A stretch of DNA of 39,548 nucleotides from Chara braunii (lineage: Eukaryota; Streptophyta; Charophyceae; Charales; Characeae). The DNA is taken from positions 3,427,225 through 3,466,772 of the forward strand of contig BFEA01000094.1 in assembly GCA_003427395.1 (NCBI GenBank). Direction: 5' to 3'. Position 1 is the stretch's first letter, and every line of letters begins with the position of its first letter. Both the position numbers and the translations under genes were made by a program. The notes beneath the pieces were generated by a model. That model did no database searches and had not been told where the DNA came from. It saw nothing but the letters and a program-made list of their open reading frames with translations. This document shows positions 1 through 9,447 of this stretch, piece after piece.

Positions 1-75
<75 letters not shown>
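1..75. repeat. (GA)n microsatellite at window edge
   Basis: Uninterrupted GA dinucleotide repeat reaching the left edge, so its true length is unknown. Confidence 0.97.
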
Positions 76-76
<1 letters not shown>

Positions 77-242
77 CCATCCGTGTGTTCTATTTGAATA
101 GAACACCCATCACACGTGCATACTATTCGAATAGAACATACGTGCATACTATTTGGATTTCCGTGGGCGACTTTGAGAAATGGACGTTTCCAGGGAAAGT
201 CGAATAGTACATACGTGCATTTTGTTCGGGGGAAGACTGTAG
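76..242. repeat. Foldback family B, damaged copy
   Basis: The right end reads CGGGGGAAGACTGTAG (227-242). This is the reverse complement of the family B terminus CTAC.GTCTTCCCCCG seen at 5647, 18305, 23823 and 24044. The interior has repeated CGTGCATACTATT motifs and a short palindrome around TTCTATTTGAATAGAA. The matching left end is missing, probably lost where the GA repeat begins. Confidence 0.6.
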
Positions 243-302
243 CGCTGGAGCCCTCCCTGGCTGGGCAGCGTTGCGCTGCGGAAGGACAGCGGGCATAGCC
301 GT

Positions 303-576
303 ACAGTAGTAGTAGGAGTTAGTGCTAAGTAGTAGCGGATGCATCCAGAGTCGAGATCTTCAAGTAGAGAGAGAGAGACAGACAGACACAGCGCATGCAT
401 GAAGAAGACGGAGAGAACTGAGACAGAGACAAGATCTTCAAGTAGCGGATACAGTGGTAGTAGGAGTTAGTGCTGAGTAGTAGCGGATGCATCCAGAGTC
501 AAGATCTTCAAGTAGAGAGAGAGGGAGAGACAGAGACAGCGCATGCATGAAGAAGACGGAGAGAACTGAGACAGAG
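303..576. repeat. Tandem duplication, period 148 bp, two copies
   Basis: 303-428 and 451-576 align at a constant offset of 148 bases with few mismatches. Both carry TAGTAGGAGTTAGTGCT, GCGGATGCATCCAGAGTC and GCGCATGCATGAAGAAGACG, with short GA tracts between. No coding signal is seen. Confidence 0.9.
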
Positions 577-696
577 GGAGTGAGGGAGTCATCTGCCTGG
601 ATGAGGACACTGGGATTGGGTTGCTGAATTCTGCACTGATGAGCGCTGGTGACGGGAACTCTGAAAATCTGCTTAATATAATAATAATATGATAAA

Positions 697-846
697 TCGT
701 TGTAATTTTTTTTATTTTTTATTTTTGGACCATTTCTCAATTTATGCGTGTCATCCTTGTGCAGGGGCCATGCTAATCTTGTCTAGGCTCTCTGTATCGT
801 TCCAATTTTAACGGATGTTCCAAAGGACAATTCGTTGTAATTTTTT
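697..846. repeat. Target-site duplication flanking the U6 copy
   Basis: TCGTTGTAATTTTTT occurs at 697-711 and again at 832-846, immediately outside the U6 copy and its A-rich tail. A 15-bp perfect duplication plus a tail is the signature of target-primed reverse transcription. Confidence 0.85.
727..828 (-). pseudogene. U6 snRNA retropseudogene
   Basis: Read on the minus strand, this matches plant U6 spliceosomal RNA nearly end to end: a 5' stem region starting GTCC, the block AAAATTGGAACGATACAGAG, the block AGATTAGCATGGCCCCTGC, and the 3' part ending GAGAAATGGTCC. Nine extra bases (781-789) sit between the ACAGAGA box and AGATTAGC, a position that is invariant in functional U6. No T-run terminator follows the 3' end; an A-rich tail does. 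A perfect 15-bp direct repeat flanks the unit. U6 itself positions catalytic metals in the spliceosome, but these features indicate a dead copy reinserted by LINE machinery. It is very unlikely to be expressed as U6. Confidence 0.9.
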
Positions 847-1283
847 AGCTGCGCTAATCTGGACTTTGCATCTCTGGTCTCCAGTGTGGATTTCCTGTGA
901 TCCCTCAATGTGTGTGTGTGTGCTCAAGGTGACGAAAGTGTGGCTCGATGCATTTTTTTATTTACGTTAAAGTAATTCTTCAATTTCTTTTACTATTCCA
1001 TGCATTTTTCGGGAATCTTTTCCTGAATGTATCTGACCTCGATTACAGAAGTTAGTGGAAAAAGAAAAAGAAAAAAGAGCCAGTGTGAGTAAAGTAAGCC
1101 ACTTGTATTTTTTTTCTTACAGACAAAAAAAAAAAAGAAAAAAGGAAAACCCGATTGGTGGTCCTCAGGGATGTTGGCCCCGGTTCCCAGCACGTGCTTC
1201 TCCCCACGAATTTAGATTGGAGCATTTAAAAGAAAAGAAAAAAAGAAAAAAGAAAAAAAGAGTGGTGGTCCTCAGTTTGTTAC
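847..1283. other. No gene seen; probable mannanase intron
   Basis: On the minus strand this lies downstream of the mannanase exon at 1284-1469 and begins with a GTAACA splice donor, so it is most likely intron. It is T-rich on that strand, with poly-purine and A-rich runs on the plus strand. I found no further GH5 exon between here and the window edge. Confidence 0.5.
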
Positions 1284-1469
1284 CTTGACGTAATTCTTGT
1301 AATACTCTTTGCATTTGGCGTCAGTATAAAAGGCGTCACCAGGCTGTTTTGAACCCGTGCTCCACGACACATACTGCTCCTTCCCTCCATAAGAGCCCCA
1401 GTTGTTGCAAAGGGCCGGAATCAACTTGATGCCATACTTCTTGGCTGTCGCCACGGCCAGATCCAGACC
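1284..1469 (-). CDS. Endo-beta-1,4-mannanase (GH5), internal exon
   Basis: This 62-codon exon continues the mannanase exon at 3468-3716. It begins GLDLAVATAKKYGIKLIPAL, followed by CNNWGSYGGKEQYVSW, and ends in EYYKNYVK. That order matches the early part of the GH5 barrel in plant mannan endo-1,4-beta-mannosidases, secreted enzymes that cut mannan backbones in cell walls. The acceptor is CTTCAG before the first codon and the donor is AAG followed by GTAACA; both junctions are phase 0. The catalytic acid/base (in an NEP motif) and the nucleophile of the family lie on later exons, beyond the left edge, so activity cannot be judged. The exon is open and its conserved residues look intact. Confidence 0.88.
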
Positions 1470-1650
1470 CTGAAGATCGCACACAAGAAATAAACATCCA
1501 ACCCCCTTCTCCTCCCTCCCCCTCCCCCTCTCTCCCCCTCTCCCCGTCCCCCCCTCCAAACACCCCCCCCGACCCACAACCAGACAAACACACAGACAAA
1601 AACACATGATGTTCAGAACACCTGGACCACAACTTGAAGTTCCGCAACCG

Positions 1651-1680
1651 CGCGCGCGCGCGCGCGCGCGCGAGAGAGAN

Positions 1681-1758
<78 letters not shown>
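1651..1758. repeat. (CG)n then (GA)n microsatellite
   Basis: About ten CG units followed by a long GA run with one ambiguous base at 1680. Open frames across it are repeat artefacts. Confidence 0.95.
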
Positions 1759-1762
<4 letters not shown>

Positions 1763-2543
1763 TTGGCAATTCCAAAGCCGGTCTTAAGGAAGGGGACAAC
1801 AAAAGAAAAAAGGCACTGCTGGCCCTACGGTTGATCTACTCAGATGCATCATGGCTGCAACGACTCAGCATTCCGGTTTATGTATCTGGTCAGGACCTGA
1901 CTTTGGGTCCAGAGTCCAGACACATAACTGCACTTTGGGACTTGATACATAAACTAGTCCTATGGTGTTAACATTCTAGTTTCTTTTTTATGTATCAGGT
2001 CTGGGCCTGACTTTGGGTCCAGATCCCAGTGGTACCCTCCATGTAGGTGTTAGTGGTATCCGAAGACTGTTTGGCATTTTGCAATTGTACTGCTTGACCT
2101 TTGGCATTTTGCCATTTGTACCCCTTGAAGAGGAGGAAGAAGAGAGCGGGGGGGGGGGTGGAGGGTGGAATAGAGAGAGAGGAGAGATACTGCTCAGCAT
2201 AATTAGTATTAATTACCCACATTGGATTTGGCTAATCAATGCCGGCCATTGCTGGTTGCCCCAGCTAGCTCCCATTGTACACTGGTAGCATCCACATGAT
2301 TCGAGGTGCATGTACCTTTCTCGGCCCTTTGGGTAAGCGCAAGTGCACTACCTGTTTTCTGATCAGTTTAATATCTGAGCCGGGGTACATCAGGCCTCTC
2401 AAAAAAAAAAAAAAAAAAAACAGACCCACAGATCAGCTGTCCGATAGATCATAGATAGTAAACTCGGCACTTCTTTTTTTTTTCTTTTTTTAATAAGAGC
2501 TGAAGACAGTGATTTGACGTAGAGCGCACGATGATCATAACAT

Positions 2544-2659
2544 CAAGGCAGCATAACGTGAGACCAACACGCAAAACACAAAACCGTGAGCAGCACGGCG
2601 AAGTATGTGAAGATATCTCGAGTGTGTTTTGCGTGTCCGTCAGACGTTATGCTGACTTG
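2544..2659. mobile_element. Foldback (MITE-like) element, 116 bp
   Basis: The arms at 2544-2580 and 2623-2659 are reverse complements with few mismatches. The inner core ACACGCAAAACACA pairs with TGTGTTTTGCGTGT, and the outer GCATAACGT pairs with ACGTTATGC. There is no coding capacity and no clear target duplication. It sits in the mannanase intron. Confidence 0.75.
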
Positions 2660-3467
2660 CTCTTATCATCATGTTTCAATTTCCACCACATGCTGTTCGA
2701 TCTGGCTTCGGAGAGACTTCTCTCTCTTTCCCGTTCAGGCCCTAGACTCAGGCTAGTCGGACTGGTACTGGCCTACCTCTAGCCTACCGCTACTGGGCCT
2801 CTAAAAACGCCAACTTTTTGTCTTCTTCTGCTGGGCCTCAAGGAATTACTTCTACCACTACTTGAGTGGTACCGGCCTACCTGCTACTTGAGTGTTTTTC
2901 CCCGCTAAATAGAGCACTACAGCAAATAAAGATGAGACTAATAAGTTTAAGTATGAAGCAACATAAAAGATTCCAAATTTTATACCAGAATATTCGGTCT
3001 GATAACCTGCTACTAATTCTTCTTCAGCTTNTGGCAAATCAAATGGTAATCTTTCACATTCTGCTGCCCTGCGGGGCATCCCAACCAACAAGTACCCTTG
3101 CGGGTCACACACACACTCAGGCCGACAAGCACTCAGGTAGGCACGCAGACCAGCAGGCACACACACACACAGACTTAGAAATCACAGCAGAATGCGGGAA
3201 TCTCAACAAGGCATACATTCCAGCGGCAAATCCCAGAAATCAGCAGTGTTCTCAGTCTGTGTTTTGGAGGGTCATTACATACCTGTGAAAATGACCCGGG
3301 GGGGAAGGGGGGGGATGCTGCTCGGTTGGACGATAATACCTCAAAGCTGTTGCGCATTTTCTGTTTAGAAAAACAAAAAAATATGACACTCTGAGAGACG
3401 ACCAATACAGAAAATAACTTGCCGAATGAATTGGGGGGGAGGTGGGGGAAGGGGGGGAGGACCTTGC

Positions 3468-3716
3468 CTGAAACATTGTCTCGTCAAAAACCCCTGGAGA
3501 TTTCTGCAGTCCATTCGGTCCGTCAAAAAAACCCCATGTCCGGCAAACATTGAGCCCCATACTCTTTCCATCTGCCATGACCTGCTCCACCTCCTGCAGC
3601 TGCCCCTTGGCTTTCGTCATCAGCCAGTACGTGTTCCAGCCATGGACTAAGTACCGCTCACCGTTCAGCTCGAACTGGTTGCCGTTGCGGCGAACGAAAG
3701 GACTTGAAGACGCCAT
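3468..3716 (-). CDS. Endo-beta-1,4-mannanase (GH5), N-terminal exon
   Basis: 83 codons from ATG (3716) to CAG (3468). The protein begins MASSSPFVRRNGNQFELNGE, followed by YLVHGWNTYWLM, LNVCRTWGFFDG and SPGVFDETMFQ. These are hallmarks of the start of the mature GH5 domain in plant mannanases: the G-x-N-x-YWLM strand, then R-T-W. The exon ends right after MFQ, where the next exon resumes with GLD. No signal peptide follows this ATG, although family members are normally secreted. An acceptor-like CTCAG lies six bases upstream of the ATG, so the real start and signal peptide may sit on an earlier exon that I could not find in the CA-rich DNA beyond 3764. The start is therefore uncertain; the domain is not. 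Confidence 0.87.
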
Positions 3717-3763
3717 GATTCCTGAGATCCACAAACACCCGTAACAGCATGCATGCAATGACA

Positions 3764-3940
3764 TTCACACAGACACACGCGTACACTCGTGGTCACACCC
3801 ACACCCACATCGGGCCACATGCATATACACACACCCACACCAACACAGTGACACCCACACACACACACACACACACACGTACACACACCCACACCGCCAC
3901 ACACCCACAGACACACACCCGACACACGCTCACACACATG
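3764..3940. repeat. CA-rich cryptic microsatellite
   Basis: Degenerate ACACAC/CCCACAC repeat. Histidine/threonine-rich reading frames over it are artefacts. It lies just upstream of the mannanase exon and may be intron or promoter DNA. Confidence 0.85.
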
Positions 3941-5646
3941 CAAGAAAAGAGAAGGATTAGAAACAGGCTAAATGGATAGCTGTTCAGTATGGATATTCTG
4001 GATAAAGAACATTATATAGAAACGGAAAGTTATGATCCTGCCATCGGTGTGTGGGTGTGTGGGTGTGTGGGTGTGTGCGGGTGTGTGTGTTTTAGATTGT
4101 CACCCCAACAGCCCTTGTTCCACCTAGATGAGAGGATCCAAAATCAAGGCAGGTTTACCTCTATTGCAGACACTGAAGCACACTTGAGATGAGCAACATC
4201 GGGCACAATAGATCCATTATATGCTCTTCTTAAGTACGCTTACTTTGGCTTTCTTTGGGGTACCTCTTTTATCTATCTTGCAGCTCCCTTTCACTGTGCC
4301 TCTCATGTACAAGGCTGGCCATGCTACGAACGGAGGCAAAGTAAAGGGGGATGTATACACCTGCTCATTTTTCTTCAGATCTGCAGCTTATATTTTCTCT
4401 GTTCCCTTAATGATGCCTCACTGGACTGTGTGAGACGAACAACCCTAGGATTTACCTCCACAACTCGCATTCCTTAACCAGCTTTTCTGTTTTAGGACCA
4501 CTGCAGGCCCCATTGGTGCTATGTTCATTCTCAGAAGGCATGACCCTAGCCGAGGACATGGCCAGGTTCATGCTCAGAACCAGGCCCCATGTGTGCTTTC
4601 AACAAGTACTTAATCCATTCTTGGCAGCAGATTCTTGCCATGGCTCATTTTCCCATCTCCCCTAAAACGTCATTGCAGGAAGTACCGCACCGCTGCTTGG
4701 TTGGGCGGTGCGGGGTGTGGTGGGGCGATGAGGGGGTGGGGGAAGGGGGGCAGGGTGAAGGGGGAAGGACCGCTACTTCGGAGGGAGAAAGGATTAGTAT
4801 CATTATCTAGGGTATTATCAGTGTCATTAGTATCATCATGGTCATCATTAGCGGTTTCCGTATGTTCATTCCGGGCAGACTGTGAGGACCCCGGCCTCAA
4901 TCTTATTATTGGTAATATCAGCCTTGGGCACTGGGCCCGTTTAAAAAAAAAAAAGGAATATCATTGGCATCCCCTCCGCAAAACCCAAGTGGTGTATTAC
5001 CTCCTCTGATCAAACCACAAGTATCTTTCCCCGCTTGCAAACAGATTCCTTTTTTTTTTTTTTTTTTTTTTAACAAATCCCTGTCTGTCTACCAGAAAGG
5101 GTGATATGAGCAGGCCCCACTAGTAGTAGCCACCAGCTACTCCGTCCATTGGTGGGGAGCTGCACCTGCTGGAAAACGGGTCGAGCATCCCTTTTACAAT
5201 CCGAGCAAGCTTATTATCTAGATCATTATACTGTTATTACCAGAGCATTGATTTCCCGGGGATTGACTGTGCGGGTGATTGACTCGGGGTTACTATCAGA
5301 GCAATCCCCTGGTTTCTCGGGGCTTGACTGTGCGGGTGTTGATGTATGTGTTGGTAGGCTAGGCCTGCCTCTTCAGCCCTTGTTGGGGCCACCTGATTTT
5401 ATCTGTGTTCATTAGCAGTCTAGCTACCATCTGCTGTCTGCCTTCCATTCTGTCTTACATACAGTCTGAGCACAGTCTGAGCATTCTTCTGTCCCTTAAA
5501 CACTAAACCTTTCCTCATCCGCTTTGGCCTTCCCCTCATGTATGTCAGTCTTCCTGTCCCAGATTAGCTTCCCCGGGTGGGCGTCTGTCCTCTCTATTCC
5601 TTGTCCCTTCCTTTCCATCTCTCTCCCCCATAGCATTATATTCCCA
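3941..5646. other. No gene recognised
   Basis: Contains a GTGTGTGGGTG microsatellite (4046-4090), G-rich tracts near 4720-4770, a poly-T run near 5049-5072, and two copies of GATTGACTGTGCGGGTG-like sequence near 5260 and 5315. No frame shows recognisable protein similarity, and no RNA gene is apparent. Confidence 0.5.
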
Positions 5647-5757
5647 CTACTGTCTTCCCCCGAACATAATGCACCCTAAAAATGAATGTATACGAGTTAT
5701 ACTTCCGGCCAGATACAGCCACAATGAGGGTGTGTTGTGTTCCGGGGAAGATGGTAG
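5647..5757. mobile_element. Foldback family B element, 111 bp
   Basis: The left end CTACTGTCTTCCCCCGAAC and the right end CCGGGGAAGATGGTAG are imperfect inverted repeats of about 30 bases. The same termini flank the element at 18305-18416. No open frame is large enough to encode a transposase, so it is non-autonomous. Confidence 0.75.
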
Positions 5758-5942
5758 GCGGTTGGTGGTGGTTGGGGGGAAGAAGTCCGGGAATTCGTCA
5801 CATGGTCGCATTGGGATTGAGCCATCTAGCTCGGTCCAGTCGTGGAAGATGACTCGTTAGTCTCCGGCTGTCACCTTGTTGCCCTTCATCCTCCCTCGTC
5901 CCCTTTCTTCCCCATTCCATTCCACCTTTCCTATCCTCCTCG

Positions 5943-6093
5943 TTAAACCACCAGTACTTGGGCACTGCGCGCCGCGCCGGCTGCCCAAATCTCAAAGCAG
6001 GGCGGGCTGTCGATTCGATTTATCGCCGGCCCGCCGGCCGCGGAAATTGCGTAGCGTTAGCGCTAAGGCGTCGCCCAAGTACTGGTGGTTTAA
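5943..6093. mobile_element. TTAA-bounded foldback element, 151 bp
   Basis: TTAA followed by ACCACCAGTACTTGGGC at the left is perfectly inverted at the right (GCCCAAGTACTGGTGGT then TTAA). The interior is GC-rich with no coding potential. The same ends bound the 1,158-bp element at 12588-13745. TTAA at both borders suggests integration at TTAA sites, the rule for piggyBac-type transposases, but these ends do not start with the CCC common in that superfamily, so the assignment stays open. Confidence 0.8.
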
Positions 6094-6487
6094 CAGCCAC
6101 ATTCTTCGGCGGTCGGGGAAGGCCCCGTAGCGGGCTGGGGGAGAGCGATGGTGGGCCCAACATAAAAGGGCTGTTGCACTGCAAGTAATGAGGGCTGGTT
6201 CATTTCGTGCATGTTGAAATGTGTTTCCACATGCACCGGTTGCAAGATCGAAAAGACAAGAGAGCAAAAGGCCCTCGAAAAGGGGAGGGAAAAAAAAAAA
6301 AAAAAAAAAAAACAAGAACGGGGAAGTTCTGAGAAAAGAAATAAAAACAAAGATGTGTGACCTGGCACTTGCCGGGCACTTGCCAGGCAAAGGAAACAAT
6401 TGGGGGCATAGCGTCCCCTCCGAGCCCGCCTCTCACGAACTTGCCCGGCGTATTCTATTTCTGGACGTGCTTGTGCTCACATTCATC
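6094..6487. other. No gene recognised
   Basis: Holds an A-rich homopolymer (6290-6312) and a short direct repeat GGCACTTGCC near 6362-6385. Nothing else is supported. Confidence 0.4.
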
Positions 6488-6600
6488 CAGGGGCTAGGTC
6501 CCACTTGCACGAATTATGCCATATCGACCGTCGATAGCGAAGATCAACGGCCGCAATCTCCTAATCCGTGCAAGTGGGACCTTGCCCCAGGTCTGTGCGT
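6488..6600. mobile_element. Foldback family A element, short form
   Basis: The left arm GGGGCTAGGTCCCACTTGCA and the right arm TGCAAGTGGGACCTTGCCCC are near-perfect inverted repeats around a short unique centre that includes CGACCGTCGAT. The termini match the longer family A elements at 7988 and 14855. No target duplication was identified. Confidence 0.8.
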
Positions 6601-6744
6601 AGCTGGATCTCAGATCTGGACGAATCTGACAGCAATCGTGTCCAGACCTTTCTAGAAAACGCCCGAGCTACCGAGTCTTTTCTTTTCTTTTTCTTTTTCG
6701 TTGCTTTTTCGTCATTTGCCCGTAGCTGAGGGCCTGCTCACACT

Positions 6745-6870
6745 AGGGTCCTCGCCCCATCACTCACCAAATGTGCGAGATGAGAACGAATCTTCCTCTG
6801 GAACATGGAAAGATACACAGCCGTTCGTTTTGTCTTTTGAGCACGTGGTGAGTAGTGGAGCAAGGCTCTG
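6745..6870. mobile_element. Foldback family D element
   Basis: The arms around CTCACCAAATGTGC and the inverted GTGGTGAGTAGTGGAGCAAG resemble those at 22385-22512. The shared centre includes GAACATGGAAAGATACAC. It sits between further inverted copies of CTGGACGAATCTGAC (6615) and GTCAGATTCGTCCAG (6905), which suggests nesting in a larger foldback. Confidence 0.6.
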
Positions 6871-6903
6871 GGACATTTCTCACAGAGCTCTGAACGTGAT
6901 TGT

Positions 6904-7008
6904 AGTCAGATTCGTCCAGATTTGGCCGCAATTGCAGTCAGATTCGTCCAGATTTGACGCAATTGCAGTCAGATTCGTCCAGATTTGGCCGCAATTGCAG
7001 TCAGATGC
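6904..7008. repeat. Tandem repeat, 31-32 bp unit, about 3.3 copies
   Basis: AGTCAGATTCGTCCAGATTT begins at 6904, 6936 and 6967, and a truncated copy begins at 6999. The units end GGCCGCAATTGC. Confidence 0.9.
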
Positions 7009-7219
7009 AAGGAGGGCCAGACATGGAGGTATCTGACTGCATCGGGTGCAGAACTGCTATCATGTCTCTTCCTTTTTTTTTTTTTTTTTTTCCAACCACG
7101 TCTCCTCCTCTGCCTGCTTTGAGAGGCGGACTGCTGACAGCACTGAGGGGACGTTACGTCTTTTTTTCTTTTCCTTTGTTCTTTTTTAAAGATTCTCAAT
7201 ACTAATGTTTCCTGAAGTA

Positions 7220-7236
7220 GACAACTTTACCCCTCC

Positions 7237-7267
<31 letters not shown>

Positions 7268-7760
7268 ACCCCCCTCGGTACTCCTAAGACCCTTTTGAAC
7301 AAAAATTGCAACCTAGTACCTATTTTGGCCCTAGTAAGAAATGTCACCATCTGAAAAGTTACACCGTTACGGTACCCCCCTCTTGGGGGGTATGTGCACT
7401 TCAGCTAGGTCCAGACGGACCCTCAGGAGCTAGCTAAAACGGTACCATTTTTAATGGCCAAATAACTTGAAATAAGTAGGTTTCAATTTTTCGTTTCAGA
7501 AAATATAAAATGTCCCTTTTGACAAACCAAGTCGCTGTTATCAGTTCACAATCCGTATACATGTCATTTAGCAGGCAAACTTAGTGCAAGCTGGTGGGGC
7601 TTATTACAAACAGAACTGGCACAAACCCTATATAGCACAAATGGCTGGGTATTCAGAGAACACTGCAGCGTTGTCACTTTAGTGAAGTCACAAATGGCTG
7701 CGTATTTAGAGAACACTGCAGCGTTGTGAAAAAAAAAAGAAAAAAAAAGGGGGGAAACTT
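7220..7760. repeat. Poly-C tract and 39-bp direct repeats
   Basis: A C homopolymer spans about 7240-7267. CACAAATGGCTG with AGAGAACACTGCAGCGTTGT appears at 7635-7673 and again at 7689-7727. Between the copies lies ACTTTAGTGAAGTCAC, a fragment of the family C terminus. No gene is recognised. Confidence 0.75.
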
Positions 7761-7765
7761 TAGTG

Positions 7766-7955
7766 GAGTCACAAAAACGAGTTATAATTGCACTATGGGT
7801 AGTACTACGGGGCAAGATACATTTTGCAATTGGACTTTGGGCACCCTACACCTGGCCAGAAAGCTGGGTTGTATACATTGCCCGAACTCGGAACTGCAAT
7901 TTGAAACTGTATCTTGTTTGGTTCATAGTGCAATCATAACTCATTTTTGTGACTC
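7766..7955. mobile_element. Foldback family C element, about 190 bp
   Basis: GAGTCACAAAAACGAGTTAT at the left is inverted at the right as ATAACTCATTTTTGTGACTC. The pairing continues inward through TTGCACTATG. A second copy lies at 9281-9447. The outside flank GGGGAAACTTTAGTG also matches, inverted, the flank of that second copy, so the true ends may lie about 20 bases further out. Confidence 0.8.
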
Positions 7956-7987
7956 CCGCAGAAACAACAACAACATCAACAACACTG

Positions 7988-8159
7988 CAGGGGCGTGGTC
8001 CCACTAGAAAAGAGGATTGGAGCGAATGCCTGAATCTGGATGTGATTGTGGACAGGTGCCAGAAATCGAGATTGAACTGCTTTTCTGCACCTCTGCATAA
8101 AACACATCCAGATTCAGGAGCTTGATCCTATCCTCTTTGCTAGTGGGACCTCGGCCCTG
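7988..8159. mobile_element. Foldback family A element, 172 bp
   Basis: The left terminus CAGGGGCGTGGTCCCACTAG pairs with the right terminus CTAGTGGGACCTCGGCCCTG. Pairing continues through GAGGAT and CCTGAATCTGGATGTG. A transcript would fold into a long hairpin. CAGGG..CCCTG ends recall hAT elements, but I could not find the 8-bp target duplication expected of hAT. Confidence 0.82.
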
Positions 8160-8273
8160 GGGTCACAAAACCATGTCCTTTTGCCTGGCACCACCGCACG
8201 CCGCATATTAACTGCTACACCGGAGGGGAAAAAAAAAACAAAACAAAAAAAAACAGCTGGGAATCGAACTGGG

Positions 8274-8810
8274 TGGCTTAGGCTTGGACCCCACTGGCCG
8301 GCGGCGTGGAAAAGTTTTGGCGAGGAAGTGTTTTTCAGACCCCACAGGTGTTGGAAACCGTCGTGGAAAGTCGGCCCGGAAAGGAATTTCAGACCCCACT
8401 GCGGTTGGAAAGAGGTTGTGGAAAAGCTGACGGGGCGTTTCTACTCGGCTCGCGGTCTGGAAATGCAATGCCGACGAGTTTCCAGACCGTTTCCAAGGAC
8501 GCCTCCAGACGAGTAAGGGGGGGGGCATGTCAAACAGTTTCCAGAATCGGGGACGTCGTGGCGTTTTGTCAACACTTCATTGGCTGCGCAAGCAGGCCAC
8601 GGACCACAGCCCCCCCCGGACTTGCCTTTTTCCGAAACACCCCAGGGCGATTTCCTGTTCAGGTATGCCCTGCCTTTTTCACTGCCGAAACTATCGGGCT
8701 GCGGTGGGGTCCCAACGAAATGGGGAAGATTGTTTCCAACCACGGTCAGCCGTTTTTTATGGCCAACACCAGTTTCCAGCCGCCGGCCGGTGGGGTCCAA
8801 GCCTTAGACC
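8274..8810. mobile_element. Large foldback element, about 537 bp
   Basis: The left arm AGGCTTGGACCCCACTGGCC and the right arm GGCCGGTGGGGTCCAAGCCT are inverted repeats of about 30 bases that also share GGCGGC. Inside are scattered repeats of TTTCAGACCCCAC, GGTTGGAAA and GTTTCCAG. The overlapping open frames have no recognisable domain and are probably not genes. Confidence 0.65.
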
Positions 8811-8989
8811 AGAATTGCAGCCACCATTGCGCCCACGTCCATTGGTCAGCCGTAACTTATTAGTAGTTATTACGGATCCCGGAGATACCGTCAGACCTCA
8901 GCGGAAGCTGACGGGTACCACTACTGCCGTTCATCTAATAGAACACCCTGGCATTTTTGCTGTACTTGGGGCAACTTTCAAGTCGAGAT

Positions 8990-9225
8990 GCAGCGATCAT
9001 GACCGGGACTTCAGGGCACAGTAATAACGGCCATGAGATTTTAAGATGCAACGGCCACAGTAATAACGGCCATGAGATTTTTTTTTTTTTTTTTTTTTTT
9101 TGAAGGTCCCTGCGCAAGGCCTCTATCCTGGTGGTGGTAAGAGAACCACCGAGATTGAGGCTTTGCCTGGAGGGCCGCTCCATCATGAGATTTTAAGATC
9201 AGATGGCAGGGACCCACGTCTGCTC
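8990..9225. repeat. Short direct and inverted repeats
   Basis: CACAGTAATAACGGCCATGA occurs at 9019 and 9058, the second followed by a 22-base T run. GGTCCCTGC (9105) is inverted as GCAGGGACC (9206), and AAGGCCTC with TGGTGGT pairs with ACCACCGAGATTGAGGCTTT, forming a hairpin. Confidence 0.6.
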
Positions 9226-9280
9226 GCTCGAACTCGAAAAGCACTGTCTTTTTTCCTTTTTTGGGGGGTAGCTTTGCAGG

Positions 9281-9447
9281 ACTCGCAAAAACGAGTTATA
9301 ATTGCACTATGGGCCAAGATACAGTTTGCAATTGGACTTTGGGCACCCTACCTGGCCAGAATGCTGGGTTGTATACATTGCCCGAACTGCAATTATTGCA
9401 AACTGTACCTTGGCACATACTGCAATCATAACTCGTTTTTGTGACTC
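9281..9447. mobile_element. Foldback family C element, second copy
   Basis: ACTCGCAAAAACGAGTTATA at the left pairs with AACTCGTTTTTGTGACTC at the right. The interior is homologous to 7766-7955, sharing GGACTTTGGGCACCCTAC and GGTTGTATACATTGCCCGAA. Confidence 0.8.

Larger units (their letters stand above)
1470..3467 (-). other. Mannanase intron, repeat-rich
   Basis: A 2-kb intron between two phase-0 exon ends. The donor is CAG followed by GCAAGG, a GC rather than GT donor; the acceptor is CTTCAG. It contains a CG/GA microsatellite (1651-1758), a 42-bp direct repeat (1878-1919 and 1988-2029), a duplicated TTTGGCATTTTGC motif near 2072 and 2100, poly-A and poly-G tracts, and a foldback element at 2544-2659. 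I saw no other coding segment. Confidence 0.75.

Noticed and set aside
727-828. Functional U6 gene
   Set aside because: It has an insertion next to ACAGAGA, no T-run terminator, and target duplications with an A-rich tail.
1272-1802. 176-codon minus-strand frame
   Set aside because: Only its C-terminal 62 codons are the real mannanase exon; the rest runs through the intron and the CT microsatellite.
8306-8863. 185- and 165-codon overlapping frames
   Set aside because: They lie inside a foldback element, overlap each other on both strands, and show no domain or codon pattern.
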